From Bacteroidales bacterium (GTDB lineage: Bacteria > Bacteroidota > Bacteroidia > Bacteroidales > UBA3824), in contig JAFPZK010000042.1 in the NCBI GenBank assembly GCA_017417315.1, positions 1 through 64,000 on the forward strand: a stretch of DNA of 64,000 nucleotides, given 5' to 3'. Position 1 is the stretch's first letter. The number at the start of each line of letters is the position of its first letter. Positions 17,302 to 28,090 of the stretch are shown piece by piece. The notes beneath the pieces are model-generated. The model saw nothing but the letters and a program-made list of their open reading frames with translations. It was not told the DNA's origin and made no database searches. A program made the translations under genes and the position numbers.

Positions 17302-18390
17302 ATGACTGATAATACCAATCCGCTTTTGGCGGAAAAACTAAAAGATGACGAACTGAGTTTCATATACTTAGGTAAATTTGACAACTCGGTTTTAGGCTTT
17401 GCGACCGAAATTTTAAAAGGGCACATGACCCTTGCTTCGGACACGGAAGGCAAAAAAAACAAGATGTCGTTTCTGATGATTGAAAGTTTTCAGAACATCT
17501 TGCGTTACGGAGTTTTGGGCAGAAAAGAGAATGAAACTTCGGGTGAAATTTTCATTGTCAGAAAAACGGCGGGCAGTTATTACGTTACTACCGGCAACTT
17601 TGTCAACAACGAAAATATCGCCTCAACACGTGCTAAACTCGAAAGAGTAAACTCTCTGACGGCAGAAGATTTAAAAAAATTGTTTTTGGAAACGCTTCAA
17701 AACAAAAAGATTTCGCAACAGGGCGGCGCGGGGCTCGGCTTTATGGAAATGGTAAGAAAGACCAAAGAAAAACTTGATTTCGATTTTGTGGAACTGAGTC
17801 CCGAAAGGTCGTTTTTTTATTTTCAGTTAAGGCTCAAAGACGACTCTAACGACACTTCGCCGTCAATAGGCGTTTCTCATGCGAAAGAGATAAAGGCGAT
17901 TATGGAAAGTCATAAAAAATTTATCGCGATGAAAGGCGATTTCAACCGCACGGCGATAAACCCGATATTATCAATGGCTCAAAACAATTTCGGCGACAAC
18001 TCTGTAAGAACACAAAAAACGGTTTATCACATTCTCGTTGAAATGCTTCAAAACATCGCCAAACACGCCGAGCCGGACTCTGACGGTCGTCATACGGGCT
18101 TGTTTTCTTTCGGTTATGACAAGGGAGCGTTTTCGATAAGTGCGACAAACCGTATTGCAAAAGACGAAAAAGACAAACTTAAAGCCTATATCGAGAGTCT
18201 TAATTCCAAAGACAAACAGGATTTGGACGAATATTACAAGATGATTTTGCGCAACGGACACAGCGACGAAAGTATTTTTTCGGGCTTAGGACTTATTGAC
18301 ATAGCCCGCGAAAGCAGCGAAAAAATGGATTATATATTTGAAAAAAACAACGAAAACAAAGTTAATTTTACATTATCTGCAAAAGTATAA
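17302..18390 (+). CDS. SiaB-family protein kinase with two tandem kinase-like domains
   Basis: SiaB-family (DUF6272) proteins are GHKL-fold kinases that phosphorylate the partner SiaC. Most have about 180-200 residues; this one has 362 and contains the fold twice. Domain 1 (about 1-182) has an N-box Asn65 in ESFQNILRYG and the glycine box GGAGLGFMEM at 141-150. Domain 2 (about 195-362) has Asn251 in EMLQNIAKHAEPD and SGLGLIDIARE at 327-337. The second glycine box lacks the leading GGA, so the two halves may differ in activity. siaC follows after six bases, supporting a kinase-substrate pair. Confidence 0.82.
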   Translation: MTDNTNPLLAEKLKDDELSFIYLGKFDNSVLGFATEILKGHMTLASDTEGKKNKMSFLMIESFQNILRYGVLGRKENETSGEIFIVRKTAGSYYVTTGNFVNNENIASTRAKLERVNSLTAEDLKKLFLETLQNKKISQQGGAGLGFMEMVRKTKEKLDFDFVELSPERSFFYFQLRLKDDSNDTSPSIGVSHAKEIKAIMESHKKFIAMKGDFNRTAINPILSMAQNNFGDNSVRTQKTVYHILVEMLQNIAKHAEPDSDGRHTGLFSFGYDKGAFSISATNRIAKDEKDKLKAYIESLNSKDKQDLDEYYKMILRNGHSDESIFSGLGLIDIARESSEKMDYIFEKNNENKVNFTLSAKV

Positions 18391-18396
18391 AAACAA

Positions 18397-18792
18397 ATGC
18401 TACAAAAACTTTATATAGAGTCTACAACAACTACACCCCGAATCTGTTTTGATCCGGAAAACGGTAAGTTCGTAATTTCGGGCAGATCACTTCCCGAAGA
18501 CACGGAGGGCTTTTTTTCGCCCGTTATAAAATGGCTCGAAGACTACTCAAAAGAGCCGGCAGATGAAACAGAGATAGAAGTAAACCTCGACTATTACAAT
18601 TCAACATCTTTGAAAAAAATAGCCGACATACTTTTTCTTTTAAAAGAAACCGGCAAAACAACGGGCAAAAAGATTTCCGTTATTTGGGCATACGAAGACG
18701 GGGACGATTCTTCGCAGGAAAACGGCGAAGACCTCTGCTTTGCGCTTGATTTGCCCTTAGAACTCAAAGTAAAAACATACGACGAAGAGTAA
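18397..18792 (+). CDS. SiaC-family regulatory phosphoprotein (DUF1987)
   Basis: A 131-residue partner-switching protein. The segment NLDYYNSTSLKKI contains Thr70, which corresponds to the threonine that SiaB phosphorylates in Pseudomonas aeruginosa SiaC. Other family text is ICFDPENGKFVISGRSLPED near the N-terminus. In Pseudomonas, unphosphorylated SiaC activates the diguanylate cyclase SiaD. No cyclase gene is seen here, so the downstream target must differ. Its co-translation with the double SiaB is clear. Confidence 0.85.
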   Translation: MLQKLYIESTTTTPRICFDPENGKFVISGRSLPEDTEGFFSPVIKWLEDYSKEPADETEIEVNLDYYNSTSLKKIADILFLLKETGKTTGKKISVIWAYEDGDDSSQENGEDLCFALDLPLELKVKTYDEE

Positions 18793-18799
18793 AAGGCAA

Positions 18800-18837
18800 A
18801 AAAATACCGACTATTTTTGTAGTCGGTATTTTTTTTG
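18800..18837. terminator. Bidirectional terminator between siaC and the chemosensory operon
   Basis: AAATACCGACTA (18802-18813) pairs with TAGTCGGTATTT (18820-18831) around a six-base loop, with A and T tracts outside. It separates two convergent transcripts. Confidence 0.9.
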
Positions 18838-18840
18838 TTT

Positions 18841-21123
18841 TTAGAATAATTCCACTTCGATTTTTTGAATGAACGCCGTAAGAGTGTACCTCTCTCCTAC
18901 CGCTGCTTCTGCAAGCGTAACAAGGACATTGGTACGACTTTCAAATTTGTCGATGATAAAGACCTCAGTACGTTTTCCGATGAGGGTCTTATCGCCGTAC
19001 TTGAAGAAATTACCGAGATAATTTTCATCAGCATCTACCGTACCGGTCGGAAGAAGTTCTGAAATATCTTTGTTCATTACCTCTTCGTTTTGTATGCCCC
19101 AAAGTTCTTCGGCAGCACGGTTGAAAAGCGTTATCTTGTTGTCCTGATTTATCGTTACAACGGCATCTAACATACCTTCCAAAGTCTTGTCTGACAATAT
19201 CTTAACGATAGATACTTCGCGGAATTGAAGTTTCATTTCCTCGCGGGCTTCTTTCAGTTTTCTTGACAATTCCACCTTCGATTGCGAAAGTTTCTGCTCC
19301 TGCTCTTTAAGAATTTCTGTTTGCTCGCGGGCTTTTTCCTCAATTCTGATTTGTTCGGTAACGTCATTTCCGATGAAGACAATTTTCGCCGGCTCGCCGT
19401 ACAAATCATGAACGACCGTATACGTTCCCTGAAACCAACGTTCTTCACCCGTTTTTGTAAACCATTTATGTCTGCCTTCAAAAGGCACGTCGTTGATAAT
19501 ATTTTTCCAAATAACCTTGAAATCGTCCAAATCTGCCGCCGTAAGAAAGTTGAAAATCGTACGTTTAACAAGTTCTTCGGGCGTAAACTGCAAAATGTCA
19601 ATCAGTTTGTGGTTCATTTCCAAAACCCTACCGTCAGGACCGTACTCTGCTTTCATCGTAGAACGGTTAAGAGCGTCAATTTGTCCTTTGTAGTCAAGGC
19701 TTTCTTTCTTACTTTCGGTGATGTCGATACCAAGGAAAAGAATTTTTACGGGTTTTCTTTCGTGGTCACGAACCGAAACGTATGTCGCCATCGTCCAAAC
19801 GTCTGTCCCTGACTTTGTAACGTGCTTCATATCGCCCTCAAAGTGCTTACCGCCCGAGGCAAGATTCTGCCACAAATCATTAAACCAGGCTCTGTCTTTG
19901 TCGGAAATAAACATCGAAATATGTTTACCCTCAATTTCAGAAGCATTTGTGTAGCCGAGTTTCGTCAAAAATTTCGTATTAGCGTACAGCAAAAATCCGT
20001 CAACGGAATACTCGGCACGAATCATGGTGTGGTTAACGGAGTTCGTAAACGAAATAAATTGTTCTGACTGTTTTGCCGCTTCAATCTGCGTACGTTTTAG
20101 TGCGTCCATGTTTTTGCGCATATCTTCTTCCTGACGAGCCATGATGTCCGCCTGAGCCTGAGACTCTTTAAGAAGTTGTGCAGTACGCATATTGATATTA
20201 ACGTTAGAAATCGTTGAAGCAATTGACTCGGCAACCCTCTCAATAAACTCTATTTCATAGGGTTGGTATTTGACGAAAGAAGCAATTTCAACAACGCCGT
20301 AAATTTCGTCGTTGAAGTTCAAAGGCACGATAACCAAACTTCTCGGATTAGATTTTCCTAAACCTGACGTAATTTTAACGTAGTCTTCTTTTGTTTCTTT
20401 TATAAAAATCGTTTTTTTCTCCTGAGCGCACGCTCCTACAAGACCTTCACCCCATTCAATTTCTTTATTAGGATATTTTTTACGACCGTAAGCGTATGAA
20501 GCGGTCATATTGAAATATTTTCTACCGTCTTTTTCCTGCAAAAGGAAAAAGCCAGCCTGCTGAGCGTTAACGTATTTTACAAGGTTCATAATAACCTCGT
20601 TTGACAAAGTGTCAATATCACCGGTATTTTCCCGCAGGATAGCACCGAACTTTGCCAAACCCTCAGTAATCCAGTGACGTTCCTTGTCTTCGTTTTTACG
20701 GGTTTCCTCCTCCTGATTGCTTCGTTTCAACTCGTCGCGAAGGTTGATAAGAGATTTTCCGATTTCGTCGCCCTCCTGAAACTCGTACTGAAAGTCGGTA
20801 TTACCTTGACGGATTTTTTCAATAAAGTCAAAGATTTTCCGCGACTTAGACTGCTCGCTGCTTATATCGTCGCTAAGGTCGGTAATTCTGTTTTGAAGTT
20901 CGTTGCCGGCATAATAGCCGAAAAAGCCAAACAAAAACGGCAAGGCAAGGTTAACCCACATTGTCGGATTATCCCTAAACGTATCCACAATTAAATCAAA
21001 AGATATAGGCTCTTTCTGAAAAACCATATTCAAAAATACGATAATCGCCAAAAGCCCCACGCCTAACAGAAACCCCGTAAAAGCGTATGAATATGCTGCG
21101 TTTGTTTGTGCTCTCTTTTTCAT
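18841..21123 (-). CDS. Membrane HAMP/GAF/triple-PAS sensor protein without an output domain
   Basis: A 760-residue protein with two membrane helices (about 11-33 and 53-72) and almost no periplasmic loop. A HAMP-like segment (FIEKIRQGN then GDEIGKSLINLRDELK) and a GAF domain (about 155-320) follow. After a coiled coil come PAS domains at about 355-465 and 475-585, a second coiled coil, and a third PAS at about 645-755. There is no kinase, cyclase, phosphatase or methyl-accepting hairpin; the NAAIEAARAGE-type signature is absent. It is the last gene of the operon, 27 bases after a receiver gene. It may take the receptor's place, or signal by docking CheW/CheA or a SiaB kinase; both are inference. 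Confidence 0.82.
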   Translation of the reverse strand: MKKRAQTNAAYSYAFTGFLLGVGLLAIIVFLNMVFQKEPISFDLIVDTFRDNPTMWVNLALPFLFGFFGYYAGNELQNRITDLSDDISSEQSKSRKIFDFIEKIRQGNTDFQYEFQEGDEIGKSLINLRDELKRSNQEEETRKNEDKERHWITEGLAKFGAILRENTGDIDTLSNEVIMNLVKYVNAQQAGFFLLQEKDGRKYFNMTASYAYGRKKYPNKEIEWGEGLVGACAQEKKTIFIKETKEDYVKITSGLGKSNPRSLVIVPLNFNDEIYGVVEIASFVKYQPYEIEFIERVAESIASTISNVNINMRTAQLLKESQAQADIMARQEEDMRKNMDALKRTQIEAAKQSEQFISFTNSVNHTMIRAEYSVDGFLLYANTKFLTKLGYTNASEIEGKHISMFISDKDRAWFNDLWQNLASGGKHFEGDMKHVTKSGTDVWTMATYVSVRDHERKPVKILFLGIDITESKKESLDYKGQIDALNRSTMKAEYGPDGRVLEMNHKLIDILQFTPEELVKRTIFNFLTAADLDDFKVIWKNIINDVPFEGRHKWFTKTGEERWFQGTYTVVHDLYGEPAKIVFIGNDVTEQIRIEEKAREQTEILKEQEQKLSQSKVELSRKLKEAREEMKLQFREVSIVKILSDKTLEGMLDAVVTINQDNKITLFNRAAEELWGIQNEEVMNKDISELLPTGTVDADENYLGNFFKYGDKTLIGKRTEVFIIDKFESRTNVLVTLAEAAVGERYTLTAFIQKIEVELF

Positions 21124-21150
21124 TGTTAATCCTTTTCGTTTGTAAAAACA

Positions 21151-21522
21151 TTATTTTCTGAACTGATCCAACACCTCGGTAATTTCGCTGTCAGGACAGG
21201 GTTTTTCCAAAATGTTGTCAAAGCCTGCATCCCCGTATTCAGAAATAAAATCTTCCAAATTATGGGCAGTAAGTCCTATAACGGGTATATGCTTGTACTT
21301 GTCATCGCTTTTGAGTTTTCTTGTAGCCTCAATACCGTTCATCACCGGCATTTCGATGTCCATAAAAATAAGGTCAACCTCGCCGCTGCTCTCCAAAATA
21401 TCAAACACTTCTTTGCCGTTAGCCGCAATAGCCGCCTCACAATCCATATCTTCGAGTCTCGCCTGCATCAACAGAAGGTTTGCATACGTATCGTCCGCTA
21501 CTATAACTTTCATCTTTGCCAT
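21151..21522 (-). CDS. Single-domain response regulator (CheY-like)
   Basis: A 123-residue stand-alone receiver. The acidic pair is DD at 10-11, the phospho-acceptor Asp55 is in FMDIEMPVMNG, the conserved Thr is in GLTAHN, and the Lys is in LEKPC. MDIEMPVMNG is the pattern of receivers paired with hybrid kinases, so it may differ in partner from the other CheY in the operon. It lies between cheB and the PAS sensor gene. Confidence 0.9.
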   Translation of the reverse strand: MAKMKVIVADDTYANLLLMQARLEDMDCEAAIAANGKEVFDILESSGEVDLIFMDIEMPVMNGIEATRKLKSDDKYKHIPVIGLTAHNLEDFISEYGDAGFDNILEKPCPDSEITEVLDQFRK

Positions 21523-21578
21523 ATCGGTTTTTTATTTTTTTAATGTGTGTAATGCAATATAAATACCAAATTTCATCT

Positions 21579-23160
<1,582 letters not shown>

Positions 23161-23182
23161 AGGTATTAAACTTGTTTAAAAA

Positions 23183-24091
23183 TTAAAAAATCTCTTCTTC
23201 ACCGAAGAATACTTCGTTTCCTTCCTCAGAATAATCGTTGTTCTGTTGTTCTGACTCGGGAATTATAACCGTGAAAGTAGAACCTTCGTTTTCTTTACTA
23301 TTAACCTCCATTCTGCCGTTAAGCAAATCGATGTAGGCCTTGTTGATTGAAAGACCGAGACCGTGTCCTCGGTTAATAGAATTGATTCCGTTATCAAGCC
23401 TCTTGAAACGGTCGTATATTATATTAAGGTGTTCTTCCGAAATGCCTATGCCCTCGTCGGTAACGGAAATTTCAAGTTCGCCGAACTCGTTTCTGCCGAA
23501 ATCAATTTCAACTTTTTTGCCTTTGCGGTTGAAATTTATTGCATTACAAAGCAGGTTAGACATTATGACGGTTAACTTATCGCTGTCAGTACGGAAAAGT
23601 ATAGGTTGCTCTCCGCCTTCGAGATTCTTTAAGACTTTGGTCAAAGACTTTCTTTCCAACTCTCTCGAATATTGTCCGAAAATGCTCGAAAGAAGTTCGT
23701 CTATGTTGACAACCGAAATGTTAGGCTGAATTTCGCCCGCCTCAATTTCGGCAGCAGCAAAAATATTTTTGAACTGAAAATCAAGGTTAAACGCCTCGCC
23801 GTGAATCATCGAAGCCATACGTTTCATTCTTGCAACATCGGTCTCAGGACATTCTACGATACTTTTCGAAAGTCCGAGAATAGAGGCAAACGGATTTATA
23901 ATCTCGTTAGTGATGTTGGAGATAAAGTGCGACTTCATAGCCTCGGACTCTGTAAGTTTTTGATTGAGTTCAAGGAGTTGCTTGTTGAGTGAATTAAGAT
24001 TTTCAACGGCTGCCCTGTATTTTTCGATACGGGCTGAAATCTCACTCAGCAAAACTGCATCGCTTAAATTTTGTGCCTGTATATTTTCCAT
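23183..24091 (-). CDS. Histidine-kinase-like protein with Asn in place of the phospho-acceptor His
   Basis: A 302-residue soluble protein. A coiled coil (about 20-52) leads to a dimerisation helix reading FISNITNEIINPF, where kinases have S-H-E-(I/L)-R-x-P; the residue at position 62 is Asn, not His. The ATP-binding domain looks complete: N-box LLCNAINFNRKGKK, DEGIGIS, FKRLD and GHGLGLSI. It could therefore bind ATP but not autophosphorylate at the usual site. An acidic tail (NDYSEEGNEVFFGEEEIF) ends the protein. It sits between cheR and cheD, suggesting a structural or allosteric role in this chemosensory system. Confidence 0.82.
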   Translation of the reverse strand: MENIQAQNLSDAVLLSEISARIEKYRAAVENLNSLNKQLLELNQKLTESEAMKSHFISNITNEIINPFASILGLSKSIVECPETDVARMKRMASMIHGEAFNLDFQFKNIFAAAEIEAGEIQPNISVVNIDELLSSIFGQYSRELERKSLTKVLKNLEGGEQPILFRTDSDKLTVIMSNLLCNAINFNRKGKKVEIDFGRNEFGELEISVTDEGIGISEEHLNIIYDRFKRLDNGINSINRGHGLGLSINKAYIDLLNGRMEVNSKENEGSTFTVIIPESEQQNNDYSEEGNEVFFGEEEIF

Positions 24092-24125
24092 AATAATATC
24101 CTATATTAATTTTTTACTTTTGCTT

Positions 24126-24986
24126 TCAAATCTTTTTAAAAACCGTCGGACGTATTTGCTTCAACGGTACGTTGATACCCGTTACCGACTCAGAATGTCC
24201 GAGAAAAAAATAACCGTCTTGCCTTAAATGTCTGCAAAGTTTATTGATTACCTTTTCCTGCGTTTCTCTGTCAAAATAAATGAGTACGTTGCGGCAGAAA
24301 ATTATGTCGAAATTCTGCGGGGCATTGTAAACCTCGTCCATAAAGTTGAGCCTCATAAAACTTGTTTTAGACCTCAACTCCGGCACTATTCTTACCGTCG
24401 GTTTTGTTCTGTCCTTGCTTTTTAATAGGTACTTTTTTTTGAGTTCAAGCGGGATAACGTCCACTTTTTCTTCCGGATAAACCGCCGTAACAGCCTTTTC
24501 GAGAACTATCGTCGAAAGGTCGCTGCCGAGAATCTGAAAATCGAATCCCCTTGCTTTACGCGCATACTCCGACAAAACGATTGACAAAGTATAAGGCTCT
24601 TCACCCGAAGAACAACCCGCCGACCAAATTTTGATAAAATTTTGACGGTTGATTTCCACAAGTTCCGGCAAAACGGTATCCATCAAAAATTCAAAATGCT
24701 GGTTTTCTCTGAAAAAATCGGTCTTGTTTGTAGACACAACGTCCATCATCGAGATGATTTCGACCTCACCCGCCGGAGAAAACACGTAATCGACATAATC
24801 CGAAAACGAAGGCATCTGCAAAGCCCTCAGACGTTTTTGCAAACGGCTTTGAAGCATAATGTGCTTAGCCTTAGGCATTTTGATTCCGTACTGCTGATAA
24901 ATAAACTTGCTCAGCCTGTCAAAATCTTTGTCCGAGAGTTTGGCATCATAATATACCAAAGGGTTGTTTTCAGTGTGTGTTACCAT
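24126..24986 (-). CDS. cheR: Chemoreceptor glutamate methyltransferase
   Basis: CheR methylates receptor glutamates using S-adenosylmethionine. It is 286 residues, typical of the family. The N-terminal helical domain (about 1-95) contains the KHIMLQSRLQKRLRAL basic helix. The SAM domain has WSAGCSSGEEPYTL at the SAM loop and IIFCRNVLIYFD near the catalytic end. It lies 21 bases downstream of cheW. Confidence 0.95.
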   Translation of the reverse strand: MVTHTENNPLVYYDAKLSDKDFDRLSKFIYQQYGIKMPKAKHIMLQSRLQKRLRALQMPSFSDYVDYVFSPAGEVEIISMMDVVSTNKTDFFRENQHFEFLMDTVLPELVEINRQNFIKIWSAGCSSGEEPYTLSIVLSEYARKARGFDFQILGSDLSTIVLEKAVTAVYPEEKVDVIPLELKKKYLLKSKDRTKPTVRIVPELRSKTSFMRLNFMDEVYNAPQNFDIIFCRNVLIYFDRETQEKVINKLCRHLRQDGYFFLGHSESVTGINVPLKQIRPTVFKKI

Positions 24987-25007
24987 TGTTCCGCTTAACC
25001 AAAAAAA

Positions 25008-25517
25008 TTACTCTATTTTTTCCGCACTCAAAGACTCTTTCGACTCGGCAGTGTCCTGCAACATAACAAGTTCGTCGGTAGAGAATACCGTGTCGATGTT
25101 AAGCAGCATTACAAACCTGTCATCGGACATTTTGCGTACTCCGTCAATGAATTTAGATTTGTATTTTGCACCGATACCCGGCGGCGGCAAAATTTCATCT
25201 TGTTGAAGTTCAAAAACTTCCTTAACGGAATCCACCAAAATTCCCGCATTAACCACTTCGTTTGCGATTTCTACGTTAAGCACGAGAATTACCGTATCCC
25301 TCTTGTACTGAATCGGTTCCATACCGAATTTCATACGTATGTCGATTATAGGCAATACCGTTCCGCGAAGGTTGATAACGCCTTTCATATAATCGGGTGC
25401 AGTAGGCACCTTGGTAATCTGAACCAACTGTAAAATGTTTAAAACTTTTCCTACGTTGATAGCGAAATACTCATCGCCCAACATAAAGGAAATGTATGAG
25501 TTAGTTTCTTGTTCCAT
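25008..25517 (-). CDS. cheW: Chemotaxis coupling protein
   Basis: CheW links receptors to CheA in the array. The 169 residues form one CheW domain: N-terminal YISFMLGDEYFAINVGKVLNIL, the conserved MKGVINLRGTVLPIIDIRMKFG, and an acidic tail of about 25 residues beyond the domain. It is encoded 21 bases after cheA. This is the only stand-alone CheW in the window. Confidence 0.95.
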   Translation of the reverse strand: MEQETNSYISFMLGDEYFAINVGKVLNILQLVQITKVPTAPDYMKGVINLRGTVLPIIDIRMKFGMEPIQYKRDTVILVLNVEIANEVVNAGILVDSVKEVFELQQDEILPPPGIGAKYKSKFIDGVRKMSDDRFVMLLNIDTVFSTDELVMLQDTAESKESLSAEKIE

Positions 25518-25538
25518 TTTTTATACGGTTTTTAGTTT

Positions 25539-27596
25539 TTATATTTCATTATATTTAGTAAACTGGTTGATAACTTTATGAGTATCAAGCACGAGAGCAA
25601 CCGTTCCGTCGCCGAGAATCGAAGCACCCGAAAAGATGTCCTGATTTCTGTATAGTTTTCCGAGCGGTTTTAATACAGCCTGATATTCTCCCGTGATATT
25701 GTCAACCACGATACCTATTTTTCTGTCTTCATATTTCACCATTATTATTTCCTCTTTTGCGGGAGCCGAATCGGTAAGCCCGAACTCGTCTCTGAGGTAA
25801 TAAAACGGATACTGAGAGCCTTCAATATTGATAACGTTTTGGAACGAAGCCACGATTTTTTCGTGTTCGACAGCAAAAATCGTATCAATAACCGAAAGCG
25901 GAATTATATAATCAACATCGGCTATTCTGACCAACATACCGTCGATAATACTCAAAGTAAGAGGCAGTTTGATTGTAATCGTAGTGCCTTCTCCGAGCGA
26001 TGACGATACCTGAACAGTACCCCTGATGTCCGAAACTTTTCTTTTTACAACGTCCATTCCGACACCTCTGCCGGAAATGTTAGTAACAGTTTCCGAGGTC
26101 GAAAATCCCGGCATAAAAATCAGGTCAATCGCCTCTTTGTCAGTTAATTGCGCATCTGAGGGAATAAGTCCTTTTTCTATGGCTTTGCGTTTGATTTTTT
26201 TCGGATCCATACCCGCGCCGTCGTCAGTTACGGCTATAACCACCTGAGAACCTGAATAATAGGCTTGAAGAATGATTTTTCCCGCTGCCGGTTTTCCTGC
26301 CGCTTGTCTTTCTTTTGCAGTCTCAATTCCGTGGTCAATGCTGTTTCTTAAAATGTGCATCAAAGGCTCCGAAATACCCTCGATAAGCGTTTTGTCGAGT
26401 TCGGTTTCAGCACCGCGAGCCTCAAACTCAATTTCCTTGCCGACTTCCCTCGATAAGTCTCTTACCAAACGTCTGAACCTTACAACCAAATAGTCAATAG
26501 GAATAAGCGTAATGCTGAATGCCGTATCCCTCAACTGACGTGAAATGTTTTCAAGGTTTTCGGTTATTCTTGTTAATTCGGCATCCTTATTTTTCTCGGC
26601 ATAAAGGTTAAGTCCAGCCTGAGTTGTAATAAGTTCGCTGACAAGGTTCATCAAAATGTCAATCTTTTCTGATGCCACCCTGATTCCGGAAATTGACGAC
26701 TCTTTGGTAAATTTCTTAATATGTTCGTCGCCGGAATTTGATTTTGCAGCATTTGCAGCAGCACTTTCGTTTTTGGCTTTTTCCAACGCGGTAATAGCCT
26801 CGGCAAGCGTTTTAATTTTGTCAAGATCAAAGGGGAAATCCTGACGGCAGTCCAAAAGCGGCTCTATGCCTTCCATTACAAAAACGTCTGCATCACAGAG
26901 TTTCTGAATTGTGATTTCGCAATCGTCCTCCACAAAAATAAACACGTCCTTAACCGCATCTTCGTCCTTGTCGGTAGTAAGAATAACCTCCCACCAAATG
27001 TAAGTGTCGTCAAGAACAAAATTCTCAAAATCGGGAATGTTGGAATAAAAAATATTGACTTTCGTCTTGCCCAAACCGACAAGTTCGTCAATTAAGAAAA
27101 ACGGATTAGTACCGTTTCTCTGAATATGCTCATACGGTTTTACCTTGATGTAAAACGTTTTTAAAACCGAAGTCTCAGAAGACGAATCCTCAGAATCGGC
27201 ACCGGTACTCGAAAAGTTGTCCCCGTCAAGAATAGCATCGATTCTTTTGTTAAGAATCTCTTCGTTACGCTTGATTTCGGCCGTTTTGCCTCCGTCGTCG
27301 TTGAGCATACTCGTAATGTGGTCGGCGGATTCAAAAGTAATGTCAAGCATCTCGCGCGAGACTTTCAGTTTTTTCTGACGCACAAGATCGTACATATTCT
27401 CCAACTTGTGAGTGTAAGAGGAAATGTTATCAAACCCAAACATACCGCCGCCGCCTTTCAGGGAGTGCATAATTCTGAAAATGCTGTCCACGAGTTCGGG
27501 ATTTTGCATGTCCTGTTCAAGTGTCAGCAAAGCCTGTTCAAGTTGGTTGATAAGGTCAGATGCCTCTTCCAAAAATTTTTTTTGAAAATTATCCAT
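25539..27596 (-). CDS. cheA: Chemotaxis histidine kinase
   Basis: The central kinase of the chemosensory operon, 685 residues. P1 has the phospho-acceptor His44 in RIMHSLKGGGGMFGF. An insert at about 145-270 stands where the CheY/CheB-binding P2 lies. P3 begins near the segment IDILMNLVSELITTQAGL. P4 has ILRNSIDHGIE (N-box), DDGAGMD (G1) and GRGVGMDVV (G2). The C-terminal P5 CheW-like domain follows (about 545-680). All catalytic residues expected are present, so it should be active. Confidence 0.96.
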   Translation of the reverse strand: MDNFQKKFLEEASDLINQLEQALLTLEQDMQNPELVDSIFRIMHSLKGGGGMFGFDNISSYTHKLENMYDLVRQKKLKVSREMLDITFESADHITSMLNDDGGKTAEIKRNEEILNKRIDAILDGDNFSSTGADSEDSSSETSVLKTFYIKVKPYEHIQRNGTNPFFLIDELVGLGKTKVNIFYSNIPDFENFVLDDTYIWWEVILTTDKDEDAVKDVFIFVEDDCEITIQKLCDADVFVMEGIEPLLDCRQDFPFDLDKIKTLAEAITALEKAKNESAAANAAKSNSGDEHIKKFTKESSISGIRVASEKIDILMNLVSELITTQAGLNLYAEKNKDAELTRITENLENISRQLRDTAFSITLIPIDYLVVRFRRLVRDLSREVGKEIEFEARGAETELDKTLIEGISEPLMHILRNSIDHGIETAKERQAAGKPAAGKIILQAYYSGSQVVIAVTDDGAGMDPKKIKRKAIEKGLIPSDAQLTDKEAIDLIFMPGFSTSETVTNISGRGVGMDVVKRKVSDIRGTVQVSSSLGEGTTITIKLPLTLSIIDGMLVRIADVDYIIPLSVIDTIFAVEHEKIVASFQNVINIEGSQYPFYYLRDEFGLTDSAPAKEEIIMVKYEDRKIGIVVDNITGEYQAVLKPLGKLYRNQDIFSGASILGDGTVALVLDTHKVINQFTKYNEI

Positions 27597-27663
27597 CGTT
27601 AATCCGGGTTTTTTTAACTTAACAAAACTTAAAGTTAATTTTTACTTCTTTTTTCGTCATCAA

Positions 27664-28029
27664 TTATCTGATAACCTTGCTGATTGCAGCCAAAAGTTTT
27701 GCGGGAACAAACGGTTTGATAATCCACCCCGTTGCACCGGCATCCTTTGCCTCGATTTTTTTCGCTAACTGCGATTCCGTGGTAAGGAACAAAATCGGCA
27801 CTCTACTATAACCTGCCGTCGCCCTGATATACTTGATAAGACCTATGCCGTCCATTTCAGGCATATGAAGGTCGGTAATTACCAAGTCGATAGTGCGCCC
27901 GTCAAGAAATTTTTGAGCTTCGATACCGTTACCGGCTGCAAATACTTCAAAACCTGCGTTTTGCAGAGTAAAATTAACTACCTCGCGGATACTTTCCGAA
28001 TCGTCTACAATGAGTATAGTTTTTGCCAT
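27664..28029 (-). CDS. cheY: Chemotaxis response regulator CheY
   Basis: A 121-residue receiver: DD at 9-10, phospho-acceptor Asp53 in VITDLHMPEMDG, Thr in LFLTTES, and Lys in WIIKPFVP. The text is of the CheY type found next to CheA (SIREVVNFTLQNAGF). With no flagellar motor in the organism type, its target is unknown. It lies 67 bases upstream of cheA. Confidence 0.93.
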   Translation of the reverse strand: MAKTILIVDDSESIREVVNFTLQNAGFEVFAAGNGIEAQKFLDGRTIDLVITDLHMPEMDGIGLIKYIRATAGYSRVPILFLTTESQLAKKIEAKDAGATGWIIKPFVPAKLLAAISKVIR

Positions 28030-28090
28030 CGTTTTAAAGTTATAATTTAAAAATTTTTTTTACCTTTTTTGTCTATATATAATGTGTGTA

